DNA of 64,000 nucleotides from Klebsiella pneumoniae (lineage in GTDB: Bacteria; Pseudomonadota; Gammaproteobacteria; Eutrophobiales; Eutrophobiaceae), in contig CAMDWI010000013.1 of assembly GCA_945878555.1 (NCBI GenBank), forward strand, positions 1 to 64,000, given 5' to 3'. Below the pieces are notes generated by a model, which did not search any database, had not been told where the DNA came from, and was given only the letters and a program-made list of their open reading frames with translations. The stretch's first letter is position 1, and every line of letters starts with the position of its first letter. Shown here one piece after another: positions 39,320 through 48,312 of this stretch. Made by a program: the position numbers and the translations under genes.

Positions 39320-40114
39320 CTAGGCAAACAGATAGATCAACACCGCACCCAGCACCATCCGGTAGACAACATACGGCATCATGCCGAAGCGCTGCAGGAA
39401 CTTGAGAAAATAATGAATGGTAGCGAACGCCGTCGCCGCAGATACTAATGTCACAATCATAACGGCAATCCAGTCGACTGACTCTGAGGACAGTACCAGT
39501 TTCAGTGCCCCATAACCACCCGCCAGCATCGTGACAGGTATCGACAACATAAACGAAAAGCGTGAGGCGGCCTCGCGATCCAGTCCGAGTAACAGACCGG
39601 TGGTCATGGTGATGCCGGAACGGGATGTACCCGGTACCAGCGCGAGTATTTGCGAGGCGCCGATCAGCATCACATCCTTCCATTGCAGTGTAGCTTCACT
39701 CCGGTTGCGCTTACCCGCATAATCCGCCCAGCCCAGCAACAGCCCGTAGACGATGGTTGTCCCGGCAATGACCAGTGGATTCCGTAGCAGTCCCTCTACA
39801 AGGTCACCCGCCAGCAAACCTGCGATTGCAACCGGTATCGTCGCGATGATGATATACCACACGTAACGCGATTGCGGATCCGCCAAACTGAAACGCGATC
39901 CCGTCCAGCCTGCCAGCATCTTTTGCAGGTCACGTCGAAAATAATAGACAACTGCAGACAAGGTGCCGACATGGGCCGCCAGATCAATCGCTAGTCCCTG
40001 ATCGACCCATCCGGACAATTCGGGTGCGAGGATCAGATGAGCTGAACTGGAGATAGGCAGGAACTCCGTCACTCCCTGTAACAAACCTAGTACGATATAT
40101 TGCAAATATTCCAT
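39320..40114 (-). CDS. uppP: Undecaprenyl-diphosphatase
   Basis: 264-residue membrane phosphatase that recycles C55-PP for peptidoglycan and O-antigen synthesis, also called BacA. The active-site segments are GVTEFLPISSSAHL near the N-terminus and PGTSRSGITMTTGL with the catalytic Arg/Ser. Seven to eight hydrophobic helices are visible. It is convergent with the upstream transporter gene (15 bp between stops). Confidence 0.95.
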   Translation of the reverse strand: MEYLQYIVLGLLQGVTEFLPISSSAHLILAPELSGWVDQGLAIDLAAHVGTLSAVVYYFRRDLQKMLAGWTGSRFSLADPQSRYVWYIIIATIPVAIAGLLAGDLVEGLLRNPLVIAGTTIVYGLLLGWADYAGKRNRSEATLQWKDVMLIGASQILALVPGTSRSGITMTTGLLLGLDREAASRFSFMLSIPVTMLAGGYGALKLVLSSESVDWIAVMIVTLVSAATAFATIHYFLKFLQRFGMMPYVVYRMVLGAVLIYLFA

Positions 40115-40244
40115 GTGATTCAGGGGGCCTGCAGGGCGAAGATGTCTAAGGTTAATTCAGAACGGCCATCATATCCTGTATTGCTACTGTTTTACATGCC
40201 AGGGTTTCAAACTGTGCCATGACTGATTGCACAGACGTCATTTG

Positions 40245-41447
40245 TTACAGGCGGTGTAACTGACTACCAAAACCGGTACCGATTAATGGCTGAGCGAGAT
40301 TCCTGCCAAGTGACATCACCTTGAAACTTTCGCCCATCTGCCCGGGCAGCAGCAGTCTGCCTGCCTGTTGAGAATACGCGAGATGACGCTTGTCATCACC
40401 GGCACTAATTTCACCGAGAATTTTCTCCAGTCCGCAGGAGACCAGAAATCCGGCCTGGTTGCTGTAACCATACACATCCAGTCCACTGGCATGGGCCGAC
40501 TCTGCGACCAGGGTAAAATCGACCGAGGCGGTAATATCCTGGATACCGATATTGATAAAAGGATTATCGTGTCGGCGATGCCGGTAATAACAGGCCAGCG
40601 TACCCTCCATCCGCTGCGGATGGTAATACTCCTGACGCGTATAACCGTAATCAATCAGCAACAGCGCCCCGTTACCCAGCGCAACTGACAAGGCATCAAT
40701 AAACGCGGGCAACATCGAATTAAATTCGGATATATAACCATCAGGCAAATCATAGACCAGATCGTTGAGTACACTGGCCAGGCTGACTTCATGCGGTGAC
40801 TGCCGCCAGACAAATCCGTCACCCTCATAGCCGACTCGAAGTTCATGGATCCTGTTATGGTTTATCCATATACGTTGCACCGGGATTGCATCAAGAACCT
40901 CGTTCGCCAGTATAACCCCGTTCACCGACTGGGCTGGCAAGCTATCCAGCCACACCAGGCGATCTGTCAGATCCGGATGCGTTACCTGTAACAGCTGTTG
41001 CTGGCGTTGACGCAGGTCCGCACTGGTCTCCAGTATCAGATATTGTTCCGGCAAGGCCCCGATCCTGCGAAGCTCTGTAAGGATGTCACAGGCCATTACC
41101 CCGGAGCCGGCCCCCAGTTCCAGCACACGGGCTGAACCGGTCATATTAAATATCTGCGCACACTGTCTTGCGAGGCAGATTGAAAACAACGGCGAGGTTT
41201 CCGGTGCTGTCGTGAAATCGCCACCCGGGCCAAACTTCCTGGCACCGGCACTGTAGTAACCCAGACCAGGTTGATACAGCGCCATTTCCATATACCGATC
41301 AAAACCGATATCACCCCTGTTAGCCTCTATCTCGGCATGAACCAGCGCTGCAAGCAGACGACTCTGCTCCAGCGCATACCCGTCCGGTGCAGGCAGATCC
41401 AGCAGGCTTTTATTGTCGCTAGTAATCAATTTTTTTACCTTACACAT
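40245..41447 (-). CDS. SAM-dependent methyltransferase, MidA/NDUFAF7 family
   Basis: About 400 residues from ATG 41447 (a TTG at 41462 would add five residues). FDRYMEMALYQPGLGYYSAG and GDFTTAPETSPLF are diagnostic of this family, and VLELGAGSGVMACDI is the SAM-binding loop; LLLIDYGYTRQEYYHPQR is also conserved. The mitochondrial relative methylates a complex I subunit; the bacterial target is unknown. It is divergent from the pteridine reductase gene with 57 bp between starts. Confidence 0.88.
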   Translation of the reverse strand: MCKVKKLITSDNKSLLDLPAPDGYALEQSRLLAALVHAEIEANRGDIGFDRYMEMALYQPGLGYYSAGARKFGPGGDFTTAPETSPLFSICLARQCAQIFNMTGSARVLELGAGSGVMACDILTELRRIGALPEQYLILETSADLRQRQQQLLQVTHPDLTDRLVWLDSLPAQSVNGVILANEVLDAIPVQRIWINHNRIHELRVGYEGDGFVWRQSPHEVSLASVLNDLVYDLPDGYISEFNSMLPAFIDALSVALGNGALLLIDYGYTRQEYYHPQRMEGTLACYYRHRRHDNPFINIGIQDITASVDFTLVAESAHASGLDVYGYSNQAGFLVSCGLEKILGEISAGDDKRHLAYSQQAGRLLLPGQMGESFKVMSLGRNLAQPLIGTGFGSQLHRL

Positions 41448-41504
41448 TTTTCCCGGAGCCAATATGCACTAGGATAACGGTTTTACTATCGGGAAACACC
41501 TGCA

Positions 41505-42242
41505 ATGACGAGCCCTCCCACGGTACTGATTACCGGCGCTGCAAAACGTATCGGTGCTGTGATTGCCCGCAATCTGCATGACTGCGGCATGACGATCATC
41601 GTCCATTACAATCAATCAGCCAAAGAGGCAGAGTCGCTGGTGTCGGAGTTGAACCGGGTACGGGACAATTCCGCACACCTGTTACAGGCGGATTTACTGG
41701 ACATGGATGGTTATGAATCCATCATTTCCCGTGCAGCCGACTTTACCGGTAGATTGGATGTGCTGATCAATAACGCCTCCTTGTTCTATCCAACACCGGT
41801 AGGCAAGACGACACAGCAGCAGTGGATGGAACTGATGGGTACAAACCTGACGGCACCCTACTTCCTCGCCCAGGCTGCCGTCCGGTTTCTGGAACAAACC
41901 GGTGGTTGTATTATCAACATCACCGATATCCATGGCGCGCGTCCGCTGAAAGACCACCCTGTTTACAGCACAGCCAAGGCCGGCCTGATTATGCTGACAC
42001 GCGCGCTGGCAAAGGAACTGGGACCCGCCATACGTGTGAATGCGGTATCACCTGGCGCAATACTCTGGCCGGAGGGGCTGCCGGAAAAAAAGAAAGAACA
42101 GATAGTGTCCAGGACTCTGATGAAACGGATGGGTACACCAGAGGAGATAGCCGGTACCGTCCGTTTTCTGGTGCGGGATGCTACCTATATTACCGGTCAG
42201 GTAATAGTGGTGGATGGGGGCAGGACTTTTTTTACAGATTAA
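41505..42242 (+). CDS. Pteridine reductase-like short-chain dehydrogenase
   Basis: 245-residue SDR. TGAAKRIGAVIARNLH replaces the common TGxxxGIG with the Arg-Ile form typical of pteridine reductases (PTR1/FolM), NNASLFYPTP is conserved in that group, and YSTAKAGL supplies the Tyr-x3-Lys catalytic pair. The C-terminus is VDGGRTFFTD. It probably reduces dihydrobiopterin or dihydromonapterin; folK and folB close by support a pterin role. Copy B of the inverted-repeat element follows its stop by 31 bp. Confidence 0.85.
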   Translation: MTSPPTVLITGAAKRIGAVIARNLHDCGMTIIVHYNQSAKEAESLVSELNRVRDNSAHLLQADLLDMDGYESIISRAADFTGRLDVLINNASLFYPTPVGKTTQQQWMELMGTNLTAPYFLAQAAVRFLEQTGGCIINITDIHGARPLKDHPVYSTAKAGLIMLTRALAKELGPAIRVNAVSPGAILWPEGLPEKKKEQIVSRTLMKRMGTPEEIAGTVRFLVRDATYITGQVIVVDGGRTFFTD

Positions 42243-42273
42243 CCACCTGTTCCAGATTCCACTACAATTCGGA

Positions 42274-42385
42274 ATCAGCTGTCTGGTTATAATTGTGAAA
42301 GACCGTTAGCCGCATGGATGCGGCGCTCGAGCGTACATGGACGTATTCACAGCGTGTCTTGAACGATTATAACCAGACAGCTGAT
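42274..42385. repeat. Inverted-repeat element, short form (copy B)
   Basis: 112 bp with 21-bp terminal inverted repeats that match at 20 positions (left begins ATCAGCTGTCTGG, right ends CCAGACAGCTGAT). The interior repeats the outer parts of copy A (GTGAAAGACCGTTAGCCGCATGG and GCGGCGCTCGAGCGTACATG) but has 2 bp where A has 87. Two positions of the terminal stem differ between copies with both partners changed, so pairing is kept. Confidence 0.8.
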
Positions 42386-42442
42386 CACACAGATCTGTGG
42401 TTTGCCCGCAATCGGGTTTGCCTACAATGACACCGACATCGA

Positions 42443-42844
42443 TTATTTGAATTGCGGAAAATCACTTTCGTTATACCACTGCTTTGCTTCAGCGTCATAC
42501 CACCAGGACTGGGTGTAGGTGATCGTTTTTAATGTGCCGTATTCGTTATGATAATAAACCAGATCGCCCACAACGGTGGCCCCGGTCATATCCGCATTCA
42601 GTGTTTTTTCCTTGATGGTGAATCCGGTTACCCGAATGACATCCATCGCCGAGCTGTCGATAAGCGGGCGCGTTCCGTCCTGTTTCTTATGATAGGCCAC
42701 CGCGTCATTCTTGCGCATCCAGCGCAAGGCGTAGGCATATTCATCTATCACCGTATCCAGATTTTCAACCTTTTTCCGGACACCCGAGTCGCCACAGGCG
42801 GCCAGGGCCAGGATCAAGAGCAGTACTACTATTTTTCGAATCAT
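42443..42844 (-). CDS. Hypothetical lipoprotein, 133 residues
   Basis: A signal peptide with lipobox (VLLLILALAAC, Cys at residue 17) predicts a lipidated protein; the residues after Cys, GDS, place Asp at +3 and leave outer-membrane sorting likely. The mature part is helical at first (VENLDTVIDEYAYALRWM), then beta-rich with many Tyr and Trp (TQSWWYDAEAKQWY). I do not recognise a family. It lies 29 bp downstream of folK on the same strand and may be cotranscribed. Confidence 0.75.
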   Translation of the reverse strand: MIRKIVVLLLILALAACGDSGVRKKVENLDTVIDEYAYALRWMRKNDAVAYHKKQDGTRPLIDSSAMDVIRVTGFTIKEKTLNADMTGATVVGDLVYYHNEYGTLKTITYTQSWWYDAEAKQWYNESDFPQFK

Positions 42845-42873
42845 CCGCGTTTCTCCACCCTGTATCCCAGCCC

Positions 42874-43368
42874 TTACAGACCGGTATTGAACTCTACCGG
42901 CCAGATTTGCTGACCTGCCCGGTCAAATGCGCTCCAGATTTCGCTGATGCCCTGACCGGTTTCCGGATGGATGAGCTGACCTGCAATCTCGGCCAACGGT
43001 CCGAGTACAAAAGCGCAGGTCATTATATCGCGTCTCGGCACATCCAGCAGTGCGTCATGCCGTATCAGGTCGCCGTATAGCAGCAGATCCAGATCCAGAG
43101 TACGCGAGGAAAACCGGGGGACGTTCCGTACCCTCCCATGTCGTTCTTCAATTTCGCGCAAGCTGTTATTTAAATCAGTGGCCTCCAATGTGGTATCGAG
43201 CATCACAGCCAGATTGTAGAAGTTGTCACCCTCAAAGCCATATGACTTGCTCTCATAAATGGCGGATACAGACATGTTCGTTCCGAGCAGCCTCAACGCC
43301 TGCAATCCGGAGCGAATATTTTTTTCCCGATCCGTGTTGCTACCAATTCCAATATAAGCACAAACCAT
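42874..43368 (-). CDS. folK: 2-amino-4-hydroxy-6-hydroxymethyldihydropteridine diphosphokinase
   Basis: 164 residues from ATG 43368, chosen because MVCAYIGIGSNTDREKNI is the family start and it lies 1 bp after the folB stop; the frame continues upstream within folB. PRFSSRTLDLDLLLYGD is the diagnostic HPPK motif, with the two catalytic Asp residues. Second folate-branch step after FolB. Confidence 0.94.
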   Translation of the reverse strand: MVCAYIGIGSNTDREKNIRSGLQALRLLGTNMSVSAIYESKSYGFEGDNFYNLAVMLDTTLEATDLNNSLREIEERHGRVRNVPRFSSRTLDLDLLLYGDLIRHDALLDVPRRDIMTCAFVLGPLAEIAGQLIHPETGQGISEIWSAFDRAGQQIWPVEFNTGL

Positions 43369-43369
43369 G

Positions 43370-43726
43370 TCAGGCTTTCTTGCCTCGCTCAATGATGACA
43401 CCCACATCACGAACACCCCGGACTGCGCCTTTCTTGTTCAGGCGGATTCGGCACCAGGGAACCTGGAATTCATCCAGCAGGATGGCAGCAACACGTTCGG
43501 CCAGTGTCTCTACCAGTTCAAATTGACTGTCTCCGATAAAGGCAAACAAACGTTTCGCTACAGCCTTGTAGTCGAGTGTATGTTTGATGTCATCCGTCTC
43601 GGCGGCGCGACGGATGTCCGTACCCATCTCGATATCCAGGATTATTGTCTGGCGGGTACGCCTTTCCCAGTCATAGACACCGATGACGGTATCAACGCGT
43701 AAATCATTCAGATATACAATGTCCAT
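43370..43726 (-). CDS. folB: Dihydroneopterin aldolase
   Basis: 118 residues. MDIVYLNDLRVDTVIGVYDWERRTRQ is the normal opening (given in part), followed by YKAVAKRLFAFIGDSQFELVETLAE-type helix with the conserved Glu and a closing Lys. Converts dihydroneopterin to hydroxymethyl-dihydropterin and glycolaldehyde. Cotranscribed with folK; divergent from plsY with 156 bp between. Confidence 0.94.
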   Translation of the reverse strand: MDIVYLNDLRVDTVIGVYDWERRTRQTIILDIEMGTDIRRAAETDDIKHTLDYKAVAKRLFAFIGDSQFELVETLAERVAAILLDEFQVPWCRIRLNKKGAVRGVRDVGVIIERGKKA

Positions 43727-43882
43727 CGTTCTTCAACCGGTAGTATTAAACCGCATTTTTCGGCCTGATAGCATACCCTGATGTGGCAGGCTAAAACAGT
43801 ATGAATCCGATCGGCCACACAATCGGCGTTCCGGGGAATTTCCAGCGGGGGTCTTGATATTCATCGGGAATAAACGTCCAAT

Positions 43883-44485
43883 ATGAATATGTTTACTGAT
43901 ATATCACTGATACTTGCCGCCTATCTGCTGGGTTCACTGGCCAGCGCTATTATCGTCTGCAAACTGATGGGCAGGGGTGACCCGCGTCTCGATGGATCGG
44001 GAAACCCCGGAGCTACGAATGTCTTGCGTCTGCATGGTAAAAAGGCCGGTATCTATGCCTTGCTGGGTGACCTGTTAAAAGGCGTGATTCCGGTCCTGAT
44101 CGCGAGATATCTCGGCTCAACTGACGGTGTGATTGCATTGACCGGTCTGGCCGCCTTTATTGGTCATTTGTTTCCGGTGTTCTTTGGATTCAAAGGTGGC
44201 AAGGGTGTGGCCACGCTGCTTGGCGTGCTGGTGGCGCTACACTGGCAGCTCGGCCTGTTGTTTGCGCTGACATGGATTACCGTAGCAAAATTGTCACGTT
44301 ATTCATCACTGGCCGGAATCCTCTCGGCAATACTTGCACCCGGGTTCGCCTGGCTGGTGTTGCCTGATCCGGCCTACACAGTCTGCACCATCATCATGTC
44401 TGCCTTGCTGTTATGGCGTCATCGCCCGAATATTGTCAAGCTTCTGGCAGGTACCGAGTCCAGGATAGGTTCAGGAAAATCGTAA
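43883..44485 (+). CDS. plsY: Glycerol-3-phosphate acyltransferase PlsY
   Basis: 200-residue membrane enzyme using acyl-phosphate to acylate glycerol 3-phosphate. Key motifs are GSGNPGATNVLR and GFKGGKGVAT; about five membrane spans fit. ATG 43883 or 43889 may be the start. It supplies the substrate of PlsC encoded far to the left. Convergent with tsaD. Confidence 0.95.
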   Translation: MNMFTDISLILAAYLLGSLASAIIVCKLMGRGDPRLDGSGNPGATNVLRLHGKKAGIYALLGDLLKGVIPVLIARYLGSTDGVIALTGLAAFIGHLFPVFFGFKGGKGVATLLGVLVALHWQLGLLFALTWITVAKLSRYSSLAGILSAILAPGFAWLVLPDPAYTVCTIIMSALLLWRHRPNIVKLLAGTESRIGSGKS

Positions 44486-44520
44486 GCAACAGGTCGACCC
44501 CTCGGTGGGCCGATTAGCAC

Positions 44521-45531
44521 TTATAATTGATCTGCCGTCAGCGCCCAACGCGGGTGGGCAGCAAATGACAACGGTTCGGATTCGCCGTTTTTGAGTCGCA
44601 GATACCCCGCATAAGCGATCATCGCACCGTTATCCGTGCAGAATTCAGGCCGTGGATAAAACACCTTGCCACCGACGGCCGCTGTCATCTTTGCCAGGGC
44701 GCTACGCAGCTGGATGTTTGCGCTTACTCCGCCTGCTGCCACCAAAGTTGCTATCTTTGTCTGCTGCATAGCCCGTCGACATTTGATAACCAGTGTCTCC
44801 ACTGCCGCATCCACAAAGGCCCTGGCGATATCGGCCCGGGTCTGTTCATCATTGCCGAACTGTTTTAATGCATAGGCTGAAGCCGTTTTCAGTCCACTGA
44901 AGCTGAAATCAAGTCCGGGACGGTCCGTCATCGGGCGGGGGAAGGTGAAACGGGACGGATTACCCGATTCAGCCAGCGCAGATATGGCCGGACCTCCGGG
45001 ATAGCCGAGCCCAAGCAACTTTGCCGTCTTGTCAAATGCCTCACCCGCGGCATCATCTACTGACTCACCGAGCAAGCTGTATTTACCCGGAGAATCAACC
45101 TGAATAATCTGGGTATGTCCACCCGATACCAGCAAGGCCAGAAACGGGCACACAGGTGGCTGCGCCTCCAGCATCGGGGCGAGCAGATGGGCCTCCATAT
45201 GGTGAATACCGACGGCAGGTACTCCCCAGGCATACGCGAGGCTTCTACCTACTGCCGCTCCCGTCAATAATGCACCAATCAGGCCTGGTCCAGAGGTGTA
45301 GGCAATGCCATCAATATCTTGCCGAGCCAGCTTGGCAGATTCCATAAGCGATTGAATCATAGGAATAATCCTGCGAATATGGTCGCGGGAAGCCAGTTCC
45401 GGCACAACCCCACCATACTGACTATGGATGTCTGTCTGGCTATGCAGCAGGTTCGCAATTATGCCGGAATCCTCGTCAAATACTGCAATCCCGGTCTCGT
45501 CGCAGGAAGTCTCAATACCGAGGATACGCAT
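44521..45531 (-). CDS. tsaD: tRNA threonylcarbamoyladenosine synthase subunit TsaD
   Basis: 336 residues. [19 protein letters not shown] opens the ASKHA fold; [11 protein letters not shown] has the metal-binding His pair; [19 protein letters not shown] and [13 protein letters not shown] are conserved. With TsaB and TsaE it installs t6A at position 37 of ANN-decoding tRNAs. Divergent from rpsU, the usual gammaproteobacterial order. Confidence 0.97.
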   Translation of the reverse strand: MRILGIETSCDETGIAVFDEDSGIIANLLHSQTDIHSQYGGVVPELASRDHIRRIIPMIQSLMESAKLARQDIDGIAYTSGPGLIGALLTGAAVGRSLAYAWGVPAVGIHHMEAHLLAPMLEAQPPVCPFLALLVSGGHTQIIQVDSPGKYSLLGESVDDAAGEAFDKTAKLLGLGYPGGPAISALAESGNPSRFTFPRPMTDRPGLDFSFSGLKTASAYALKQFGNDEQTRADIARAFVDAAVETLVIKCRRAMQQTKIATLVAAGGVSANIQLRSALAKMTAAVGGKVFYPRPEFCTDNGAMIAYAGYLRLKNGESEPLSFAAHPRWALTADQL

Positions 45532-45569
45532 GACTACCCTGTAATTTTATTAAAAAATCCGAATTCATC

Positions 45570-45597
45570 TTGCATTTGGCCAATTTCTGACTAGAAT
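45570..45597 (+). promoter_or_regulatory. Candidate promoter of rpsU
   Basis: TTGCAT (45570-45575) and TAGAAT (45592-45597) are 16 bp apart, 44 bp before the rpsU ATG, in the intergenic space shared with tsaD. It is a reasonable sigma-70 match found by eye. Confidence 0.5.
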
Positions 45598-45640
45598 TCC
45601 ACCTCTTTGACTCCAAACAGGATAACACAAGGAACAATTA

Positions 45641-45856
45641 ATGCCTTCGGTAAAAGTAAGAGAAAATGAACCGTTTGATATCGCCCTGCGCCGTTTCAAA
45701 CGCGCCTGTGAAAAAGCTGGTACGCTGGCTGAAGTTCATCGCCGCGAATTCTACGAGAAGCCAACCCAGATCAGAAAACGCAAGGCAGCTGCCGCCGTAA
45801 AACGTAATCAGAAGCGTGTTTTCAAGGAACATTCAAGACACACCCGTCAGTATTAA
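45641..45856 (+). CDS. rpsU: Ribosomal protein bS21
   Basis: 71 residues, very basic. [21 protein letters not shown] is the standard start (given in part) and [19 protein letters not shown] C-terminus is present. 30S subunit protein needed for translation initiation. First gene of the rpsU-yqeY-dnaG-rpoD set; 32 bp to the next gene. Confidence 0.98.
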   Translation: MPSVKVRENEPFDIALRRFKRACEKAGTLAEVHRREFYEKPTQIRKRKAAAAVKRNQKRVFKEHSRHTRQY

Positions 45857-45888
45857 TTTACTGACTCCTGCCTGACGCCGTCCCTTCC

Positions 45889-46335
45889 ATGAGTAATCTG
45901 AAAGAAAGACTGAACGAAGACGTCAAGGTGGCCATGCGCAACAAGGACAGGGATCGTCTTGTCACATTGCGCATGATTACAGCGGCCATCAAGCAGAAGG
46001 AAGTGGATGAACGTATCGAGCTGGATGATACTCGTGTTCTGGCCATTATCGACAAGATGGCCAGACAACATCGTGACTCTATCCAGCAATATGAAGCTGC
46101 CGGTCGTACTGATCTGGTAGATAAGGAAAAAAACGAACTGGCGATTGTACAGGGCTACCTGCCTGAACAACTCGGTGAGGAAGAAGTAAAACAGCTGATC
46201 CAGTCCGCTATTCAGGCCACGGGCGCAAGCAGTGTCAAGGACATGGGCAAGGTAATGGCTATTATACGTCCGCAAATACAGGGACGCGCCGATATGACCC
46301 GGACCGGTGAACTCATCAAGGCATTACTGGGCTGA
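45889..46335 (+). CDS. GatB/YqeY domain-containing protein
   Basis: 148 residues matching the stand-alone YqeY form of the C-terminal tRNA-binding domain of GatB. LKERLNEDVKVAMRNKDRDR, ELAIVQGYLPEQLGEEEV and KDMGKVMAIIRPQIQGRADM are the family blocks. It may bind tRNA, but no catalytic subunit is present. Position between rpsU and dnaG is conserved in many proteobacteria. Confidence 0.92.
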   Translation: MSNLKERLNEDVKVAMRNKDRDRLVTLRMITAAIKQKEVDERIELDDTRVLAIIDKMARQHRDSIQQYEAAGRTDLVDKEKNELAIVQGYLPEQLGEEEVKQLIQSAIQATGASSVKDMGKVMAIIRPQIQGRADMTRTGELIKALLG

Positions 46336-46452
46336 ACCATCCTGCCTGACACGGTAGGCGTATCAATTCTGTAAGGGCATAATATGCTGCGCCCCTGCAA
46401 CAATTACAAAAACTTGTGTCCTCACAGACCGCGCTGACTATACTTGGGCAGT

Positions 46453-48219
46453 ATGTCCGGAAGAATCCCACAATCCTTTATTGACGATCTGCTTGCCCGG
46501 ACCGATATCATTGATGTCATCAATACGTTCGTACCTCTGCGCAAGGCCGGCAAAAACTACCAGGCCTTGTGCCCGTTTCATGATGAAAAATCCCCCTCAT
46601 TCAGCGTAAGCCAGGACAAGCAGTTTTATCACTGCTTTGGTTGCGGTGCCAGCGGTACAGCAATCAGCTTCCTGATGGAATACAGCCGGATGGACTTCAT
46701 TGAGGCAATTGAGGAGCTGGCCAATCGGGCCGGACTGGAGATACCACGCGACAGCACTAAACCGGCCACAGATGACAACCTGACCGAGCTGTATGAACTG
46801 ATGGAGTTGATTGTCAGGTTCTACCGCCAGCAACTTCGTGAACACCCGGAGGCAAGCCGTGCAGTTGAATATCTGAAAAACCGGGGCTTGTCCGGTGAAC
46901 TGGCCGGCAAGTTTGAACTGGGTTACGCACCGCCAGGCTGGGACAATCTGATCAAACAGTTTGGCCAGTCAAACGCCGCCATGATTCGTCTCGGCAAGAT
47001 AGGTATGACCATACAACGCAACGATTCAGGTAACGGCTATTATGATCGTTTCAGGGACCGTATTATGTTTCCGATTCGCGATCACCGTGGTCGCGCCATC
47101 GGTTTTGGCGGAAGGACACTGGGTGAAGAGAAACCAAAATACCTGAATTCTCCTGAAACCCCCATCTTCCATAAAGGTCGCGAATTATATGGCCTGTATC
47201 AGGCCAGACATGCCTCGAAACAGATCCCGCGCCTGTTCGTAGTCGAAGGTTATATGGATGTTCTGGCGCTGGTACAAAACGGTATCAGTAATGTCGTCGC
47301 CACGCTGGGTACGGCCTCAACCCCTGACCATCTGAACCGGATCTTCAGGAATACAGACCAGATAGTCTTCTGCTTTGACGGGGATGAGGCAGGTCGCAAC
47401 GCCGCATGGAAGGCGATGGAGATTGCTCTCACCTACTTGCGTGATGGCAAGCAGGCCTGGTTTATGTTCATGCCTGACGGATATGACCCGGATGATTTTG
47501 TGCGTGAAAAAGGGCGGTCTGCCTTTGATGACCCTGATAATTTCATGCCGCTTTCCGAATACCTGATGTACACCTTGAAATCAGAAAATGACCTGTCTAC
47601 ACGCGAGGGGCGTTCCCGACTGGTAGACCAGGCCATGCCCTATGTCTCTGCTTTGCCGCACGGGGCATTGCGGCAAATACTGCTACGGGATATTGCCAGT
47701 ATCGCCAGGACTCCGATAGAAGATATCGAGCCATTACTCCAGAAAAGCGATAAAAACACACAAAAACAGATTAAAAATCCGCAATCGTCAGGGAATGACA
47801 GAAATGCTGTCACAGCCATTATTGAGTTGCTGCTTTATCGCCCTATGCTGGCGATGTTGATAGACGATGCCGCTGACATTGAACAAATTCCGGTCGCAGG
47901 TACACCGTTCCTGCGCCAACTCGTTGAACTGATACACACCCGGCCACAGATAAGCTGTGCCGGGATTATTGAAAACTGGCGTGGAACACGTTATGAGGCC
48001 AGATTAAGGCAAATCGCCGCCAGCAGTGGCGATCGCACCGTCGAATTGACCGACCCGGAGCGGGAACTACTTGATTCGATGGCCAGACTACGCAATGAGA
48101 AGGACAAACAAATCCGCAGAAAGCTGTCTAATAGCGGACGTGTCGGCAATTTGACCGACGCCGAAAAAGAACTGTTACGAAAACCTGCTGGCAGACGCAA
48201 AATACTGTCTGAAAGGTAA
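46453..48219 (+). CDS. dnaG: DNA primase
   Basis: 588 residues from ATG 46453; a TTG nine bases upstream is less likely. The CHC2 zinc finger is CPFHDEKSPSFSV with HCFGC, the TOPRIM core has VVEGYMDVLAL and FDGDEAGRNA, and the C-terminal helicase-binding domain is recognisable from about residue 430 on. It makes RNA primers for lagging-strand synthesis. The 117 bp before it have small palindromes (GCATAATATGC near 46376-46386) but no clear terminator. Confidence 0.97.
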   Translation: MSGRIPQSFIDDLLARTDIIDVINTFVPLRKAGKNYQALCPFHDEKSPSFSVSQDKQFYHCFGCGASGTAISFLMEYSRMDFIEAIEELANRAGLEIPRDSTKPATDDNLTELYELMELIVRFYRQQLREHPEASRAVEYLKNRGLSGELAGKFELGYAPPGWDNLIKQFGQSNAAMIRLGKIGMTIQRNDSGNGYYDRFRDRIMFPIRDHRGRAIGFGGRTLGEEKPKYLNSPETPIFHKGRELYGLYQARHASKQIPRLFVVEGYMDVLALVQNGISNVVATLGTASTPDHLNRIFRNTDQIVFCFDGDEAGRNAAWKAMEIALTYLRDGKQAWFMFMPDGYDPDDFVREKGRSAFDDPDNFMPLSEYLMYTLKSENDLSTREGRSRLVDQAMPYVSALPHGALRQILLRDIASIARTPIEDIEPLLQKSDKNTQKQIKNPQSSGNDRNAVTAIIELLLYRPMLAMLIDDAADIEQIPVAGTPFLRQLVELIHTRPQISCAGIIENWRGTRYEARLRQIAASSGDRTVELTDPERELLDSMARLRNEKDKQIRRKLSNSGRVGNLTDAEKELLRKPAGRRKILSER

Positions 48220-48312
48220 ATTGGGGTGGAATGACGATTATAATTATGCTACAATATTTGATTATTTTTCCCTATTTTTTGATTCAAAATCAAAGAGTTG
48301 CAAAGACCTAAT

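Noticed and set aside
48221..48255. TTGGGG with TATAAT or TACAAT before rpoD
   Set aside because: Spacings of 12 and 23 bp do not fit a promoter, although a -10-like TATAAT at 48239-48244 is present.
48278..48294. TTTGATT-CAA-AATCAAA upstream of rpoD as an FNR box
   Set aside because: FNR sites have TTGAT-N4-ATCAA; here the gap is 5 and the site lies between any promoter and the start codon.
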